5,331 bases of DNA from Ignavibacteriota bacterium. Its GTDB lineage: Bacteria; Bacteroidota; Ignavibacteria; Palsa-1295. The stretch spans positions 1-5,331 of the forward strand of contig JANYLL010000229.1 in the NCBI GenBank assembly GCA_025357895.1. Direction: 5' to 3'. Made by a program: the position numbers and the translations under genes. The notes below the pieces were generated by a model. That model did no database searches and was not told where the DNA came from. It saw nothing but the letters and a program-made list of their open reading frames with translations. Shown piece after piece: positions 1-5,331 of this stretch (positions are counted from its first letter, which is position 1; every line of letters starts with the position of its first letter).

Positions 1-783
1 GGCCAAACCGCCCCACATTCTATCCAAATGGAGCTCCGCACCAAGGGCGGCAGGAAGAGTAAAAGTAAAATAAAAATACCACCTGCCACTATCAAGAGTG
101 AATAGACAAAATCCAGCAGTAAGAAACATTAGCGATGAGGCTGCGAAAATAATTGCACTGCGTTTATCAAGTATGAAAAGCCAGATGAAAGCCGGTACAA
201 AATAAAAAAATAGCTGCTGCTTTGTAAAAAAACCGAGCACCAGAAAAAGCGCGGAAAGAATAATCATGAATCTATTCTTCCAAAAAAGAAGCGAGACAAT
301 CGAAGCAAGAAGAAAAAGCAGCATCAACGTATCAACACGTGCCAATTCATACCAGTATCCTGTTATGCCGTATGCTGCAAAGAAAAGCGAAACTCCGACA
401 AAGGAATAGATCCATAGGCGCGTTTCTTTATGAATGATATAAAAGATAATGATCGCACAAATAATCGCAGAACTGAAGGAGACTATTCGGCCGGAAAAAT
501 AATTTATCCCGAATATATGCATAGCCCCTGCAGTAGCGTAATAAAAAAGCGGCTGATATTGGAGATTGACGAATAAAATGCTCGGAGAGGTAAAAACCGG
601 TTTGCCCTGAAAAATTCTGAGCGCATGTTCGAGCGCCGTCCCCTCAAAAAATTCTATCTCATAAGGATAGAGAAGACGCGGAATGCTCAGAATAAAAAAA
701 AGTACGGTATAGCAGGTACCGAAAGCAATTACTGCAATGTAAGCAAGCAACGCAAAACGAGATCGCGGAGATTTCTCTTCCAC
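1..783 (-). CDS. GT-C-type (GT39/ArnT-like) membrane glycosyltransferase, N-terminal part
   Basis: The frame is open from a GTG at 783 to the window edge (261 codons, no stop), so the C-terminus is missing. The protein is strongly hydrophobic, with likely membrane helices near residues 10-34, 79-93, 98-117, 124-142, 150-167, 172-186, 190-206 and 210-230. After the first helix comes an acidic loop, PYEIEFFEG (40-48), then QYQPLFYY (75-82). Later come YELARVDTLML (145-155) and FFTKQQ (185-190). This order (acidic first loop, YPPLY-like segment, LARVD, FFTKQ) is what I know from bacterial ArnT/PMT-like enzymes. These use polyprenyl-phosphate-linked sugars and transfer them on the outer face of the inner membrane; the acidic loop is the expected catalytic site. 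GTG is preferred because GGAAGG lies six bases upstream and it overlaps the lipoprotein stop. The sugar and acceptor cannot be told from this part. Confidence 0.82.
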   Translation of the reverse strand, partial: MEEKSPRSRFALLAYIAVIAFGTCYTVLFFILSIPRLLYPYEIEFFEGTALEHALRIFQGKPVFTSPSILFVNLQYQPLFYYATAGAMHIFGINYFSGRIVSFSSAIICAIIIFYIIHKETRLWIYSFVGVSLFFAAYGITGYWYELARVDTLMLLFLLASIVSLLFWKNRFMIILSALFLVLGFFTKQQLFFYFVPAFIWLFILDKRSAIIFAASSLMFLTAGFCLFTLDSGRWYFYFTFTLPAALGAELHLDRMWGGLA

Positions 784-1148
784 TAAAATCCTTCCCACCT
801 ATAAGCCATGATCGTACCTGATTGATCAATCGTAAAACCACGCTCGGTTTTCGATTGATTGCGGCGCGGACGTGAGAAGTGGAGATTACCCCAGTAATCT
901 CTCCATGCATAACCCGGAGATGAGGTTGTATGTCTATAGATATATGTTAGCTCACGGCTTCCATCAGAAAGTTTATAGGTATTCGATGGCGGTCCCCATT
1001 TCGCAACAAGCTCATTCTCGGATTTTCCGATCCAGCTTTTCATTGATGTTTCGATCTCCGTGCGCTGCTCTTCAAGAGAAGGTCCGCAGCTATTTAAGAC
1101 CAAGGCAATAGTAAATACTGCAAATAAATAAAAATATTTTGTTTTCAT
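783..1148 (-). CDS. Small outer-membrane-type lipoprotein with BamE/SmpA-like motif
   Basis: This is a 121-residue protein starting MKTKYF. Residues 1-20 form a lipoprotein signal peptide: two lysines, a hydrophobic core, then LNSC with the lipidated Cys at 21. The residue after it is Gly, not Asp, so by the E. coli rule it would go to the outer membrane. The mature part begins with a charged stretch (24-35). It then has WIGKSENELVAKWGPPS (about 39-55) followed by LSDGSRELTY (about 59-68). This Gly-Lys-x-x-x-x-Leu...GPP...DG...Tyr pattern recalls BamE/SmpA-OmlA-fold small lipoproteins; I infer a similar fold, not a BAM role. The tail is rich in aromatic and basic residues. An in-frame ATG at 1184 would add 12 residues (133 in all), but that extension spoils the signal peptide and reads through a hairpin, so I prefer 1148. 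It probably shares a transcript with the overlapping glycosyltransferase. The specific function is unknown. Confidence 0.8.
   Translation of the reverse strand: MKTKYFYLFAVFTIALVLNSCGPSLEEQRTEIETSMKSWIGKSENELVAKWGPPSNTYKLSDGSRELTYIYRHTTSSPGYAWRDYWGNLHFSRPRRNQSKTERGFTIDQSGTIMAYRWEGF
784..800 (-). promoter_or_regulatory. Strong ribosome binding site and TAGTG stop-start overlap
   Basis: Read on the minus strand, an AGGTGGGAAGG stretch (800-790) ends six bases before the GTG at 783. The upstream stop TAG (785-783) shares its last base with that GTG. The purine-rich site lies inside the last codons of the lipoprotein. It decides the unusual GTG start and implies that ribosomes finishing the lipoprotein can restart on the glycosyltransferase. 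Confidence 0.75.
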
Positions 1149-1162
1149 TTTCCAATAATAAT

Positions 1163-1181
1163 TGTCTATGCCTAATAGACA
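1163..1181. promoter_or_regulatory. Perfect 7-bp inverted repeat in the lipoprotein leader
   Basis: On the plus strand TGTCTAT (1163-1169) and ATAGACA (1175-1181) are exact inverse complements around a 5-base loop, GCCTA. The element lies 14 bases upstream of the preferred lipoprotein ATG, in the 80-base gap after the oxidoreductase gene. It could be an RNA hairpin affecting translation start, or a dyad operator. No T-run follows directly on the minus strand (ATTATTATT instead), so it is not a classical terminator. Confidence 0.45.
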
Positions 1182-1228
1182 CATTCAGACAAAGAAATGT
1201 TTAATAAAAATTGATGAGAAATATTTCA

Positions 1229-3361
1229 TCATTTCACCACTTCCAATAATATCTCCGCAATATCCCTCACCCGCACATTATCCGATTGCTCTTTTGTTTT
1301 AACTCCATCGGTCATCATCGTCATACAGAAGGGACAGGCAGAGGCAATAGTTTTTGCTTCTGTTGCAAGAGCTTCTTCGGTGCGTTCAATGTTAATGCGC
1401 TTGCCTTGCGTTTCTTCCATCCACATCTGTCCGCCACCGGCGCCGCAGCATAGTCCTTTGGATTTACTGCGATCCATCTCGATGATCTCAAGTCCCGGAA
1501 TAGATTCAAGCGTTGCGCGCGGAGCATCATAAATATTATTCGACCTTCCAAGATAGCAGGAATCATGATACGTTACGCGCTCTTCGAGATCTTTTGTTAT
1601 CACAAGACTTCCGCTTGCAAGAAGTTCATTCACATATTCCGTATGATGAACGACGTCATACCTTCCTCCAAAATCACCCCATTCATTTTTTATCGCATTG
1701 AAACAATGCGGACAAGTCGTTACAATTTTTTTAATGTTATAGCGATTGAGCGTCTCGACATTTTCTTTGATCAGTGTTTGCGCTAAGTACTCATTACCCA
1801 TTCTGCGAGCTGGATCGCCGGTGCATTTTTCTTCCGTGCCTAATATTTTGAAATTGATCTTTGCGATCTGCATTAACTCTGCAAATGCTTTCGTAATACT
1901 TTTTGCCCGAGCGTCAAAAGAACCGGCGCAGCCAACCCAAAATAGAATCATATCTTCTTTCTCTGTCAACTGTTTACTGTCAACTGTGGACTGATATTCC
2001 GCCATCGTCTCAATCCCCATCCCATGCGACCAATCGGCTCGCTCACTCGGAGAGAATGCCCAGGGCGAATAATTATTTTCCATTGAGCTGAATGCCGATT
2101 GCAATTCGGGCGGAAAGCTTGCTTCCATCATCACTAAATTGCGGCGCAGATCGACGATCTCATCAACGTGCTCGATCATTACCGGGCATTCTGTCATGCA
2201 TGCCTGGCAGGTTGTGCATTGCCAAAGCATTTCCTGCGGAATGTAATCACCGATGAAATTTTTACTTGATACTTCTTCTTGTGTCAAGTTTGCTTTCATT
2301 CCTAAAAGTGTACTTGCGGTTTCGTGATTCGTAATTCGTGGTTCGTGATTCGTGATCTGCGGATTTCCGGCTATTGCATCTTCCCATGATTCAAACCCAT
2401 ACGCACCTTCAGAAATTTTATACGGAGCTTTATCGAGCATCCGCTGATGTGTGGCAATAATGATAAATCGCGGATCAAGAACTTTGCCCGTAATATTCGC
2501 CGGACATACCGATGTGCATCTGCCGCAGTGCGTACATGTATCGCCGTCGAGAAGCTGCTTCCACGTGAGGTCCTCAATATCTTTCGCGCCATATTGGCTC
2601 AGCGTTTCATCTTCGAAGTTGATCGGCTTGAGATAATTTTTTTTCTTTAGATCGGAGAGATACACATTCGGAATACTTGTCATCACATGCAGATGCTTAG
2701 AATAGGGAAGGTAATTCATAAAGCCAAGGACGGCAACAATATGCACCCACCAGAATCCTTCATACCAAACGAGAGTCTTATCGCATGGACACATAAATCC
2801 GGCAAGCCAGTTTGCCAGCGGGCGAACTTCGTTCGGATAAATTCCGCCGGTTGCAATTCGTGTTGCATTTGTTATAAGCAGCGCAACGACAATAAGGGTG
2901 ATCGTATAAAGAATAAGCTGCGCATCTTTTTTCTCATGTTCATCGCCTTGCAATCGTTTTACCTTCGTAACGATCCGCCTCCAAAGTGCGCCAAGAACTC
3001 CGATGATGATCAGAGCAATAAAAATATCCTGGGATACCGAAATAACCGAATACAATCCGCCAAAAAAGGAAAGTGAGAATCTACCGAATATTCCTTCGCC
3101 AATGGATTCGATCACGGCAAAAACCAGAACCAAAAACCCCCAAAAGATAAATACATGAATGGGACCAGCTACAGGATCGCGCATGATCTTGGATTGCCCG
3201 ATGGCGATCACAAATGTCCGCCGCAGCCGCTCCGGTATATTATCGAAACGATCAGTCCATTTACCAACGCGCAAAAAATCCAGCAGCCGCTTGGCATTAT
3301 AGATTATTCCGCCAAATGCGATAATAAGAACGATAAGGAATATTCCGGTTTTAAGTGTCAT
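1229..3361 (-). CDS. Membrane-bound Fe-S oxidoreductase, EtfAB:menaquinone oxidoreductase-like (NarI-like/HdrD-like fusion)
   Basis: This 710-residue protein appears complete. The N-terminal membrane module has helices near 5-22, 66-88, 104-128, 148-168 and 199-220. His69, His207, His223 and His225 are candidate heme b ligands, as in NarI-type domains. Two ferredoxin-type [4Fe-4S] motifs follow: CTHCGRCTSVCP (Cys276, 279, 282, 286) and CTTCQACMTECP (Cys382, 385, 388, 392). Two CCG domains come next: Cys478/513/550/553, and Cys602/638/639/676/679 with the classic GLCCGAGGG. In the first, the CC pair is reduced to KC (512-513). This order matches the EtfAB:(methyl)menaquinone oxidoreductases of syntrophs and many anaerobes: electrons from ETF pass through the FeS domains and heme b to quinone at the inner membrane. 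The donor is inferred; no etfAB genes are visible. The start at 3361 is followed at once by the first helix, though its ribosome site is weak. Stop codons are tandem (TGATGA). Two heptamer arrays are read through in linkers at residues 336-347 and 457-467. Confidence 0.9.
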   Translation of the reverse strand: MTLKTGIFLIVLIIAFGGIIYNAKRLLDFLRVGKWTDRFDNIPERLRRTFVIAIGQSKIMRDPVAGPIHVFIFWGFLVLVFAVIESIGEGIFGRFSLSFFGGLYSVISVSQDIFIALIIIGVLGALWRRIVTKVKRLQGDEHEKKDAQLILYTITLIVVALLITNATRIATGGIYPNEVRPLANWLAGFMCPCDKTLVWYEGFWWVHIVAVLGFMNYLPYSKHLHVMTSIPNVYLSDLKKKNYLKPINFEDETLSQYGAKDIEDLTWKQLLDGDTCTHCGRCTSVCPANITGKVLDPRFIIIATHQRMLDKAPYKISEGAYGFESWEDAIAGNPQITNHEPRITNHETASTLLGMKANLTQEEVSSKNFIGDYIPQEMLWQCTTCQACMTECPVMIEHVDEIVDLRRNLVMMEASFPPELQSAFSSMENNYSPWAFSPSERADWSHGMGIETMAEYQSTVDSKQLTEKEDMILFWVGCAGSFDARAKSITKAFAELMQIAKINFKILGTEEKCTGDPARRMGNEYLAQTLIKENVETLNRYNIKKIVTTCPHCFNAIKNEWGDFGGRYDVVHHTEYVNELLASGSLVITKDLEERVTYHDSCYLGRSNNIYDAPRATLESIPGLEIIEMDRSKSKGLCCGAGGGQMWMEETQGKRINIERTEEALATEAKTIASACPFCMTMMTDGVKTKEQSDNVRVRDIAEILLEVVK
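1963..1993. repeat. Heptanucleotide tandem array B (CTGTNNA), inside the oxidoreductase gene
   Basis: The plus strand reads CTGTCAA, CTGTTTA, CTGTCAA, CTGTGGA, then a partial CTG: four 7-base units, with a stronger 14-base period because units 1 and 3 are identical. It encodes residues 457-467 (QSTVDSKQLTE), between the second [4Fe-4S] motif and the first CCG domain. It differs in sequence from array A but has the same unit length. Confidence 0.7.
2321..2355. repeat. Heptanucleotide tandem array A (TTCGTRR), inside the oxidoreductase gene
   Basis: Five contiguous 7-base units lie on the plus strand: TTCGTGA, TTCGTAA, TTCGTGG, TTCGTGA, TTCGTGA. Because three units equal seven codons, the minus-strand reading gives a repeated peptide, ITNHEPR then ITNHETA (residues 336-349). 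The array falls in the linker between the two ferredoxin-type motifs (Cys286 to Cys382). Confidence 0.85.
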
Positions 3362-3521
3362 AAAATTTATTTCTTTAGATATATGGGTGTTTATTCACAC
3401 AAAAATGTATTTAACAATTTATTAAAAAAGCCTAATAAACTCCCAAATAAATCAAAAATGGCATCCGTTCACGCTGTATCTACAAGTTTATAATTATTTT
3501 TTTTAATTTTGTACTGTTTTT
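3362..3521. other. AT-rich intergenic gap upstream of the oxidoreductase
   Basis: This 160-base non-coding stretch holds an all-AT 7-bp inverted repeat (TTTATTA 3418-3424, TAATAAA 3433-3439, 8-base loop) and a T8 run at 3497-3504. The oxidoreductase promoter should lie here, but I see no convincing -35/-10 pair or Bacteroidota TTTG/TAnnTTTG pair. I see no GC-rich terminator stem for the AlbA_2 gene. Confidence 0.5.
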
Positions 3522-5171
3522 TCACAGGTTTTCAGATATAGAATATCTAGCCCATTTACGTTGTCCGGTTCTTATAAGTTCTCCAGATTCAACCATCCCA
3601 TAAAGTTGAACTTGAATTTTTCGATATGGTATTTCAGAACCTATGCGTTGATTCACTTCACCGAGAGAAGCATTTGGGTAGGTATTAATATCCTGATAAA
3701 TAAGTTCTTTTAATCGATGATCTTGGATTTTTTTTAAGTTTGTTTTTCCCTTAAAATGAATCTTCCTTAGAAATTCTGGGTTTACAAAATATTCGACTCC
3801 CTTTTTTTTGCCTTTTGTTAAAATCAATTCATTGCTGAGAAGTCTCCCCACCCAATGACGAATTGCATTCTGTTGAGGTAATGCTTGAAAACTCAATATA
3901 CGCGCAAACTCTAAAGCAGAAAGCGATGAATGCTGTGCAATTAGTCCAAGACAAATAATTTCTTTTTGCCGCAACTGGTATTCTTCATTTGCACGATTAA
4001 CCAATCTTACAACTTCATCATTTAGAATATGACGTTTAATAGTAACTATGACTCGATCTTGTCCCTCATTGATTTCAGGTACTTGCTTTCCATTTGTTAA
4101 AAGAATCTCAAAAATCTTATCTACGCCCGAGCCTTCCCTTTCCATAAGACCAATATCGTAGAAAATTTTAGCAAGATGCTCATTTCGTTTTACCGTTTTG
4201 TGAAGGATATTTGAAGGAGAAACACCCATAGGCAACAATCCAGGGTTATGAACTTCAAGTCTATCAGGGTAAAGATTAATAAAAATATCACCTCGAGTAG
4301 TGTATGGTCTATGCACTAAGGCATTAGCAAGCAATTCGCGAATAATTTCTTCTTCATAATTTGGAATAAATTTTCTCCATAAACCATCCGAAATTTCAAT
4401 ACCCTCCTTCCAATCTGGAATTTCCGTCCAAACCGCGGTAATTAATTCCTGAGGATTTTTTGAAAAATCATCCCAGACAATTTTATTAATACGATCTCCA
4501 TACTCATCAAATTTTAGGAATTGAATTACAGGAGCATATTCTAATTGAGCACGGTCAGACCTTTTACCTAAAAACAGTACACCAATATTTGTTAGAAAAT
4601 CACCCTTTGCCATTAAATAATAATCTAATAGCTCATCAAAAGATTTTTCTTTAATGAAAGTACCTACACGAATAGATTCATTAATTTGATTTAAAAAAAA
4701 TGTTCTCTTTTCCGAATCAATCGCGTTTCGAGATACTTTTTGATCAGTTCGATTTTCCCACCCAAATGATGGTTTATCAGTGTATAGTTTACTTAAATCT
4801 TCCGGTAAGACGGGAGTACATTTATCTGAAATTCTAATTAAATACTTACCTTTTGAAGTTGATGCAATGGATGAACAATTCGCTATCGAAAGCTCTAAAT
4901 ACTCACCGCCATTTTGATCCGTAATTATTTTTCCTGAGGTCGTAATATTTATTGTTAATTCGGAAATTCTTTTTCGGATTTTTTCAACAAGCTCATGGTC
5001 TATTTTTTGTTCAGGTGGTGGGCTTGTATCACTATTTTCTATTCCTAATAAAATTTTCCCGCCTCCAGAATTTGCAAAGCAAACACAATCTGAAGCAAGC
5101 TCCTCAAAATCCGCTCCTTGTCCTTGTACAAGGCGGATTGATTTCTTATCTAAATTATCATTCTCTGTCAT
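3522..5171 (-). CDS. AlbA_2 (Schlafen-type) domain, GHKL-ATPase and winged-helix protein (COG2865-like)
   Basis: This is a 549-residue soluble protein with no signal peptide or membrane segment. Residues about 10-125 form the AlbA_2/Schlafen-like nucleic-acid-binding domain, seen in DFEELASDCVCFANSGGGKILLGIEN (21-46). Residues about 270-360 carry the GHKL-type ATP-binding part typical of COG2865. The N-box is EIIRELLANALVHRPY, with Glu279 and Asn283; next come DRLEVHNPGLLP (303-314) and LMEREGSGVDKIFE (342-355). The C-terminus (about 395-545) looks like two winged-helix units, ending in a wing-like GELIRTGQRKWARYSI. Such proteins are often labelled RecG-like, but no helicase motifs are present. 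The likely role is an ATP-responsive transcriptional or nucleic-acid regulator; the target is unknown. The usual AlbA_2 ExxxxEFK-type motif is not seen, being replaced by IRLVQGQGADF. The gene is notably AT-rich (sampled lines about 27-37% G+C) and contains three 8-base homopolymers. It stands alone, which suggests transfer. The ribosome site before the ATG at 5171 is weak. Confidence 0.85.
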   Translation of the reverse strand: MTENDNLDKKSIRLVQGQGADFEELASDCVCFANSGGGKILLGIENSDTSPPPEQKIDHELVEKIRKRISELTINITTSGKIITDQNGGEYLELSIANCSSIASTSKGKYLIRISDKCTPVLPEDLSKLYTDKPSFGWENRTDQKVSRNAIDSEKRTFFLNQINESIRVGTFIKEKSFDELLDYYLMAKGDFLTNIGVLFLGKRSDRAQLEYAPVIQFLKFDEYGDRINKIVWDDFSKNPQELITAVWTEIPDWKEGIEISDGLWRKFIPNYEEEIIRELLANALVHRPYTTRGDIFINLYPDRLEVHNPGLLPMGVSPSNILHKTVKRNEHLAKIFYDIGLMEREGSGVDKIFEILLTNGKQVPEINEGQDRVIVTIKRHILNDEVVRLVNRANEEYQLRQKEIICLGLIAQHSSLSALEFARILSFQALPQQNAIRHWVGRLLSNELILTKGKKKGVEYFVNPEFLRKIHFKGKTNLKKIQDHRLKELIYQDINTYPNASLGEVNQRIGSEIPYRKIQVQLYGMVESGELIRTGQRKWARYSISENL

Positions 5172-5279
5172 CTTGTCGTGTTTTCTATGTAACGAAAAGA
5201 AAAACGTCTTGTTCCCTACAAACTCTTTGCAGCTATGAATAAAACCGTCTAGACCGTATTACTTTTACAGTCTAACATT
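5172..5279. other. Intergenic gap upstream of the AlbA_2 gene
   Basis: These 108 non-coding bases should contain the AlbA_2 gene promoter and the end of the preceding transcript. I see the 8-base palindrome GTCTAGAC (5247-5254), a direct repeat ACCGT (5244-5248 and 5253-5257) around it, and a second GTCTA at 5270-5274. These may mark an operator, but nothing here is decisive, and I find no clear promoter boxes. Confidence 0.4.
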
Positions 5280-5331
5280 TCAAAACGCTAACACCTTCTC
5301 AATCACCCTCGCAATCTCCTCCACTCCGGGC
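5280..5331 (-). CDS. C-terminal 16 codons of an unidentified protein, cut by the window edge
   Basis: Reading in from the right edge on the minus strand gives PGVEEIARVIEKVLAF and then TGA (5282-5280). The peptide is a good amphipathic helix (EEIARVIEKVL) of the type that closes many cytosolic enzymes. Its G+C-rich codons (GTG, GAG, GCG, AGG) contrast with the AT-rich gene downstream, which supports real coding sequence of the host type. The fragment is too short to name a family. Confidence 0.5.
   Translation of the reverse strand, partial: PGVEEIARVIEKVLAF

Noticed and set aside
659..910. Minus-strand open frame of 83 codons across the lipoprotein-glycosyltransferase junction
   Set aside because: It is out of frame with both the lipoprotein, which has a clear lipobox, and the glycosyltransferase, which is open for 261 codons with family motifs.
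1213..1230. Possible rho-independent terminator after the oxidoreductase (GATGA...TCATC followed by a T-run on the minus strand)
   Set aside because: On the transcribed strand the stem is only five pairs before an A-C mismatch, is AT-rich, and overlaps the stop codon. It is too weak to call.
2321..2355. CRISPR-like or phase-variation array
   Set aside because: The units are 7 bases with no spacers, so it is not CRISPR. Only two adjacent units are identical, so frequent slippage switching is unlikely, though not excluded.
2687..3076. Plus-strand open frame of 129 codons
   Set aside because: It is wholly antisense to the membrane module of the oxidoreductase, whose heme and helix features show the true frame.
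3155..3493. Plus-strand open frame of 112 codons spanning the oxidoreductase start
   Set aside because: It runs antisense to well-supported coding sequence, has no recognisable motif, and its peptide is low in family-like features. It is a shadow.
3522..5171. Naming the AlbA_2 protein an ATP-dependent DNA helicase RecG
   Set aside because: It has no Walker A/DEAD-type helicase motifs; only the GHKL-like and AlbA_2 parts shared with so-called RecG-like regulators are present.
5244..5257. ACCGT-CTAG-ACCGT element as an attachment site or target-site duplication
   Set aside because: I found no matching copy at the other side of the AT-rich gene, and the repeat is only five bases long.

Overview
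All supported genes in this window lie on the minus strand, so it reads right to left. In transcription order they are: the last 16 codons of an unidentified gene entering from the right edge (5331-5280); a 549-residue AlbA_2/Schlafen-type ATP-binding protein (5171-3522); a 710-residue membrane-bound iron-sulfur oxidoreductase (3361-1229); a small lipoprotein (1148-783); and the first 261 codons of a polytopic GT-C-type glycosyltransferase (783-1), cut by the left edge. I found no rRNA, tRNA, CRISPR array, transposase or origin.

The best-understood gene is the oxidoreductase. It joins a NarI-like membrane module to two ferredoxin-type [4Fe-4S] motifs and two CCG (HdrB/HdrD-like) domains. This is the layout of EtfAB:menaquinone oxidoreductases, which pass electrons from acyl-CoA dehydrogenases through ETF to the quinone pool. 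No etfAB genes are in view, so the assignment rests on architecture alone. The lipoprotein and glycosyltransferase overlap by one base (TAGTG) and form a coupled pair. Both are envelope proteins.

The AlbA_2 gene looks foreign to its neighbours. Sampled 60-base lines inside it are about 27-37% G+C, against about 40-52% in the oxidoreductase and glycosyltransferase lines I counted. It also sits alone between two non-coding gaps of about 110 and 160 bases.

The organism is probably a Gram-negative, quinone-respiring or fermentative environmental bacterium. The lipoprotein with a non-Asp +2 residue, the oxidoreductase type and the moderately AT-rich DNA would suit the Bacteroidota/Ignavibacteriota neighbourhood, but this is only a weak inference.

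The most unusual structure is a pair of different heptanucleotide tandem arrays inside the oxidoreductase coding sequence (2321-2355 and 1963-1993). Each falls in a linker between metal-binding domains and each is read through in frame. I do not see a clearly new multi-gene system here.
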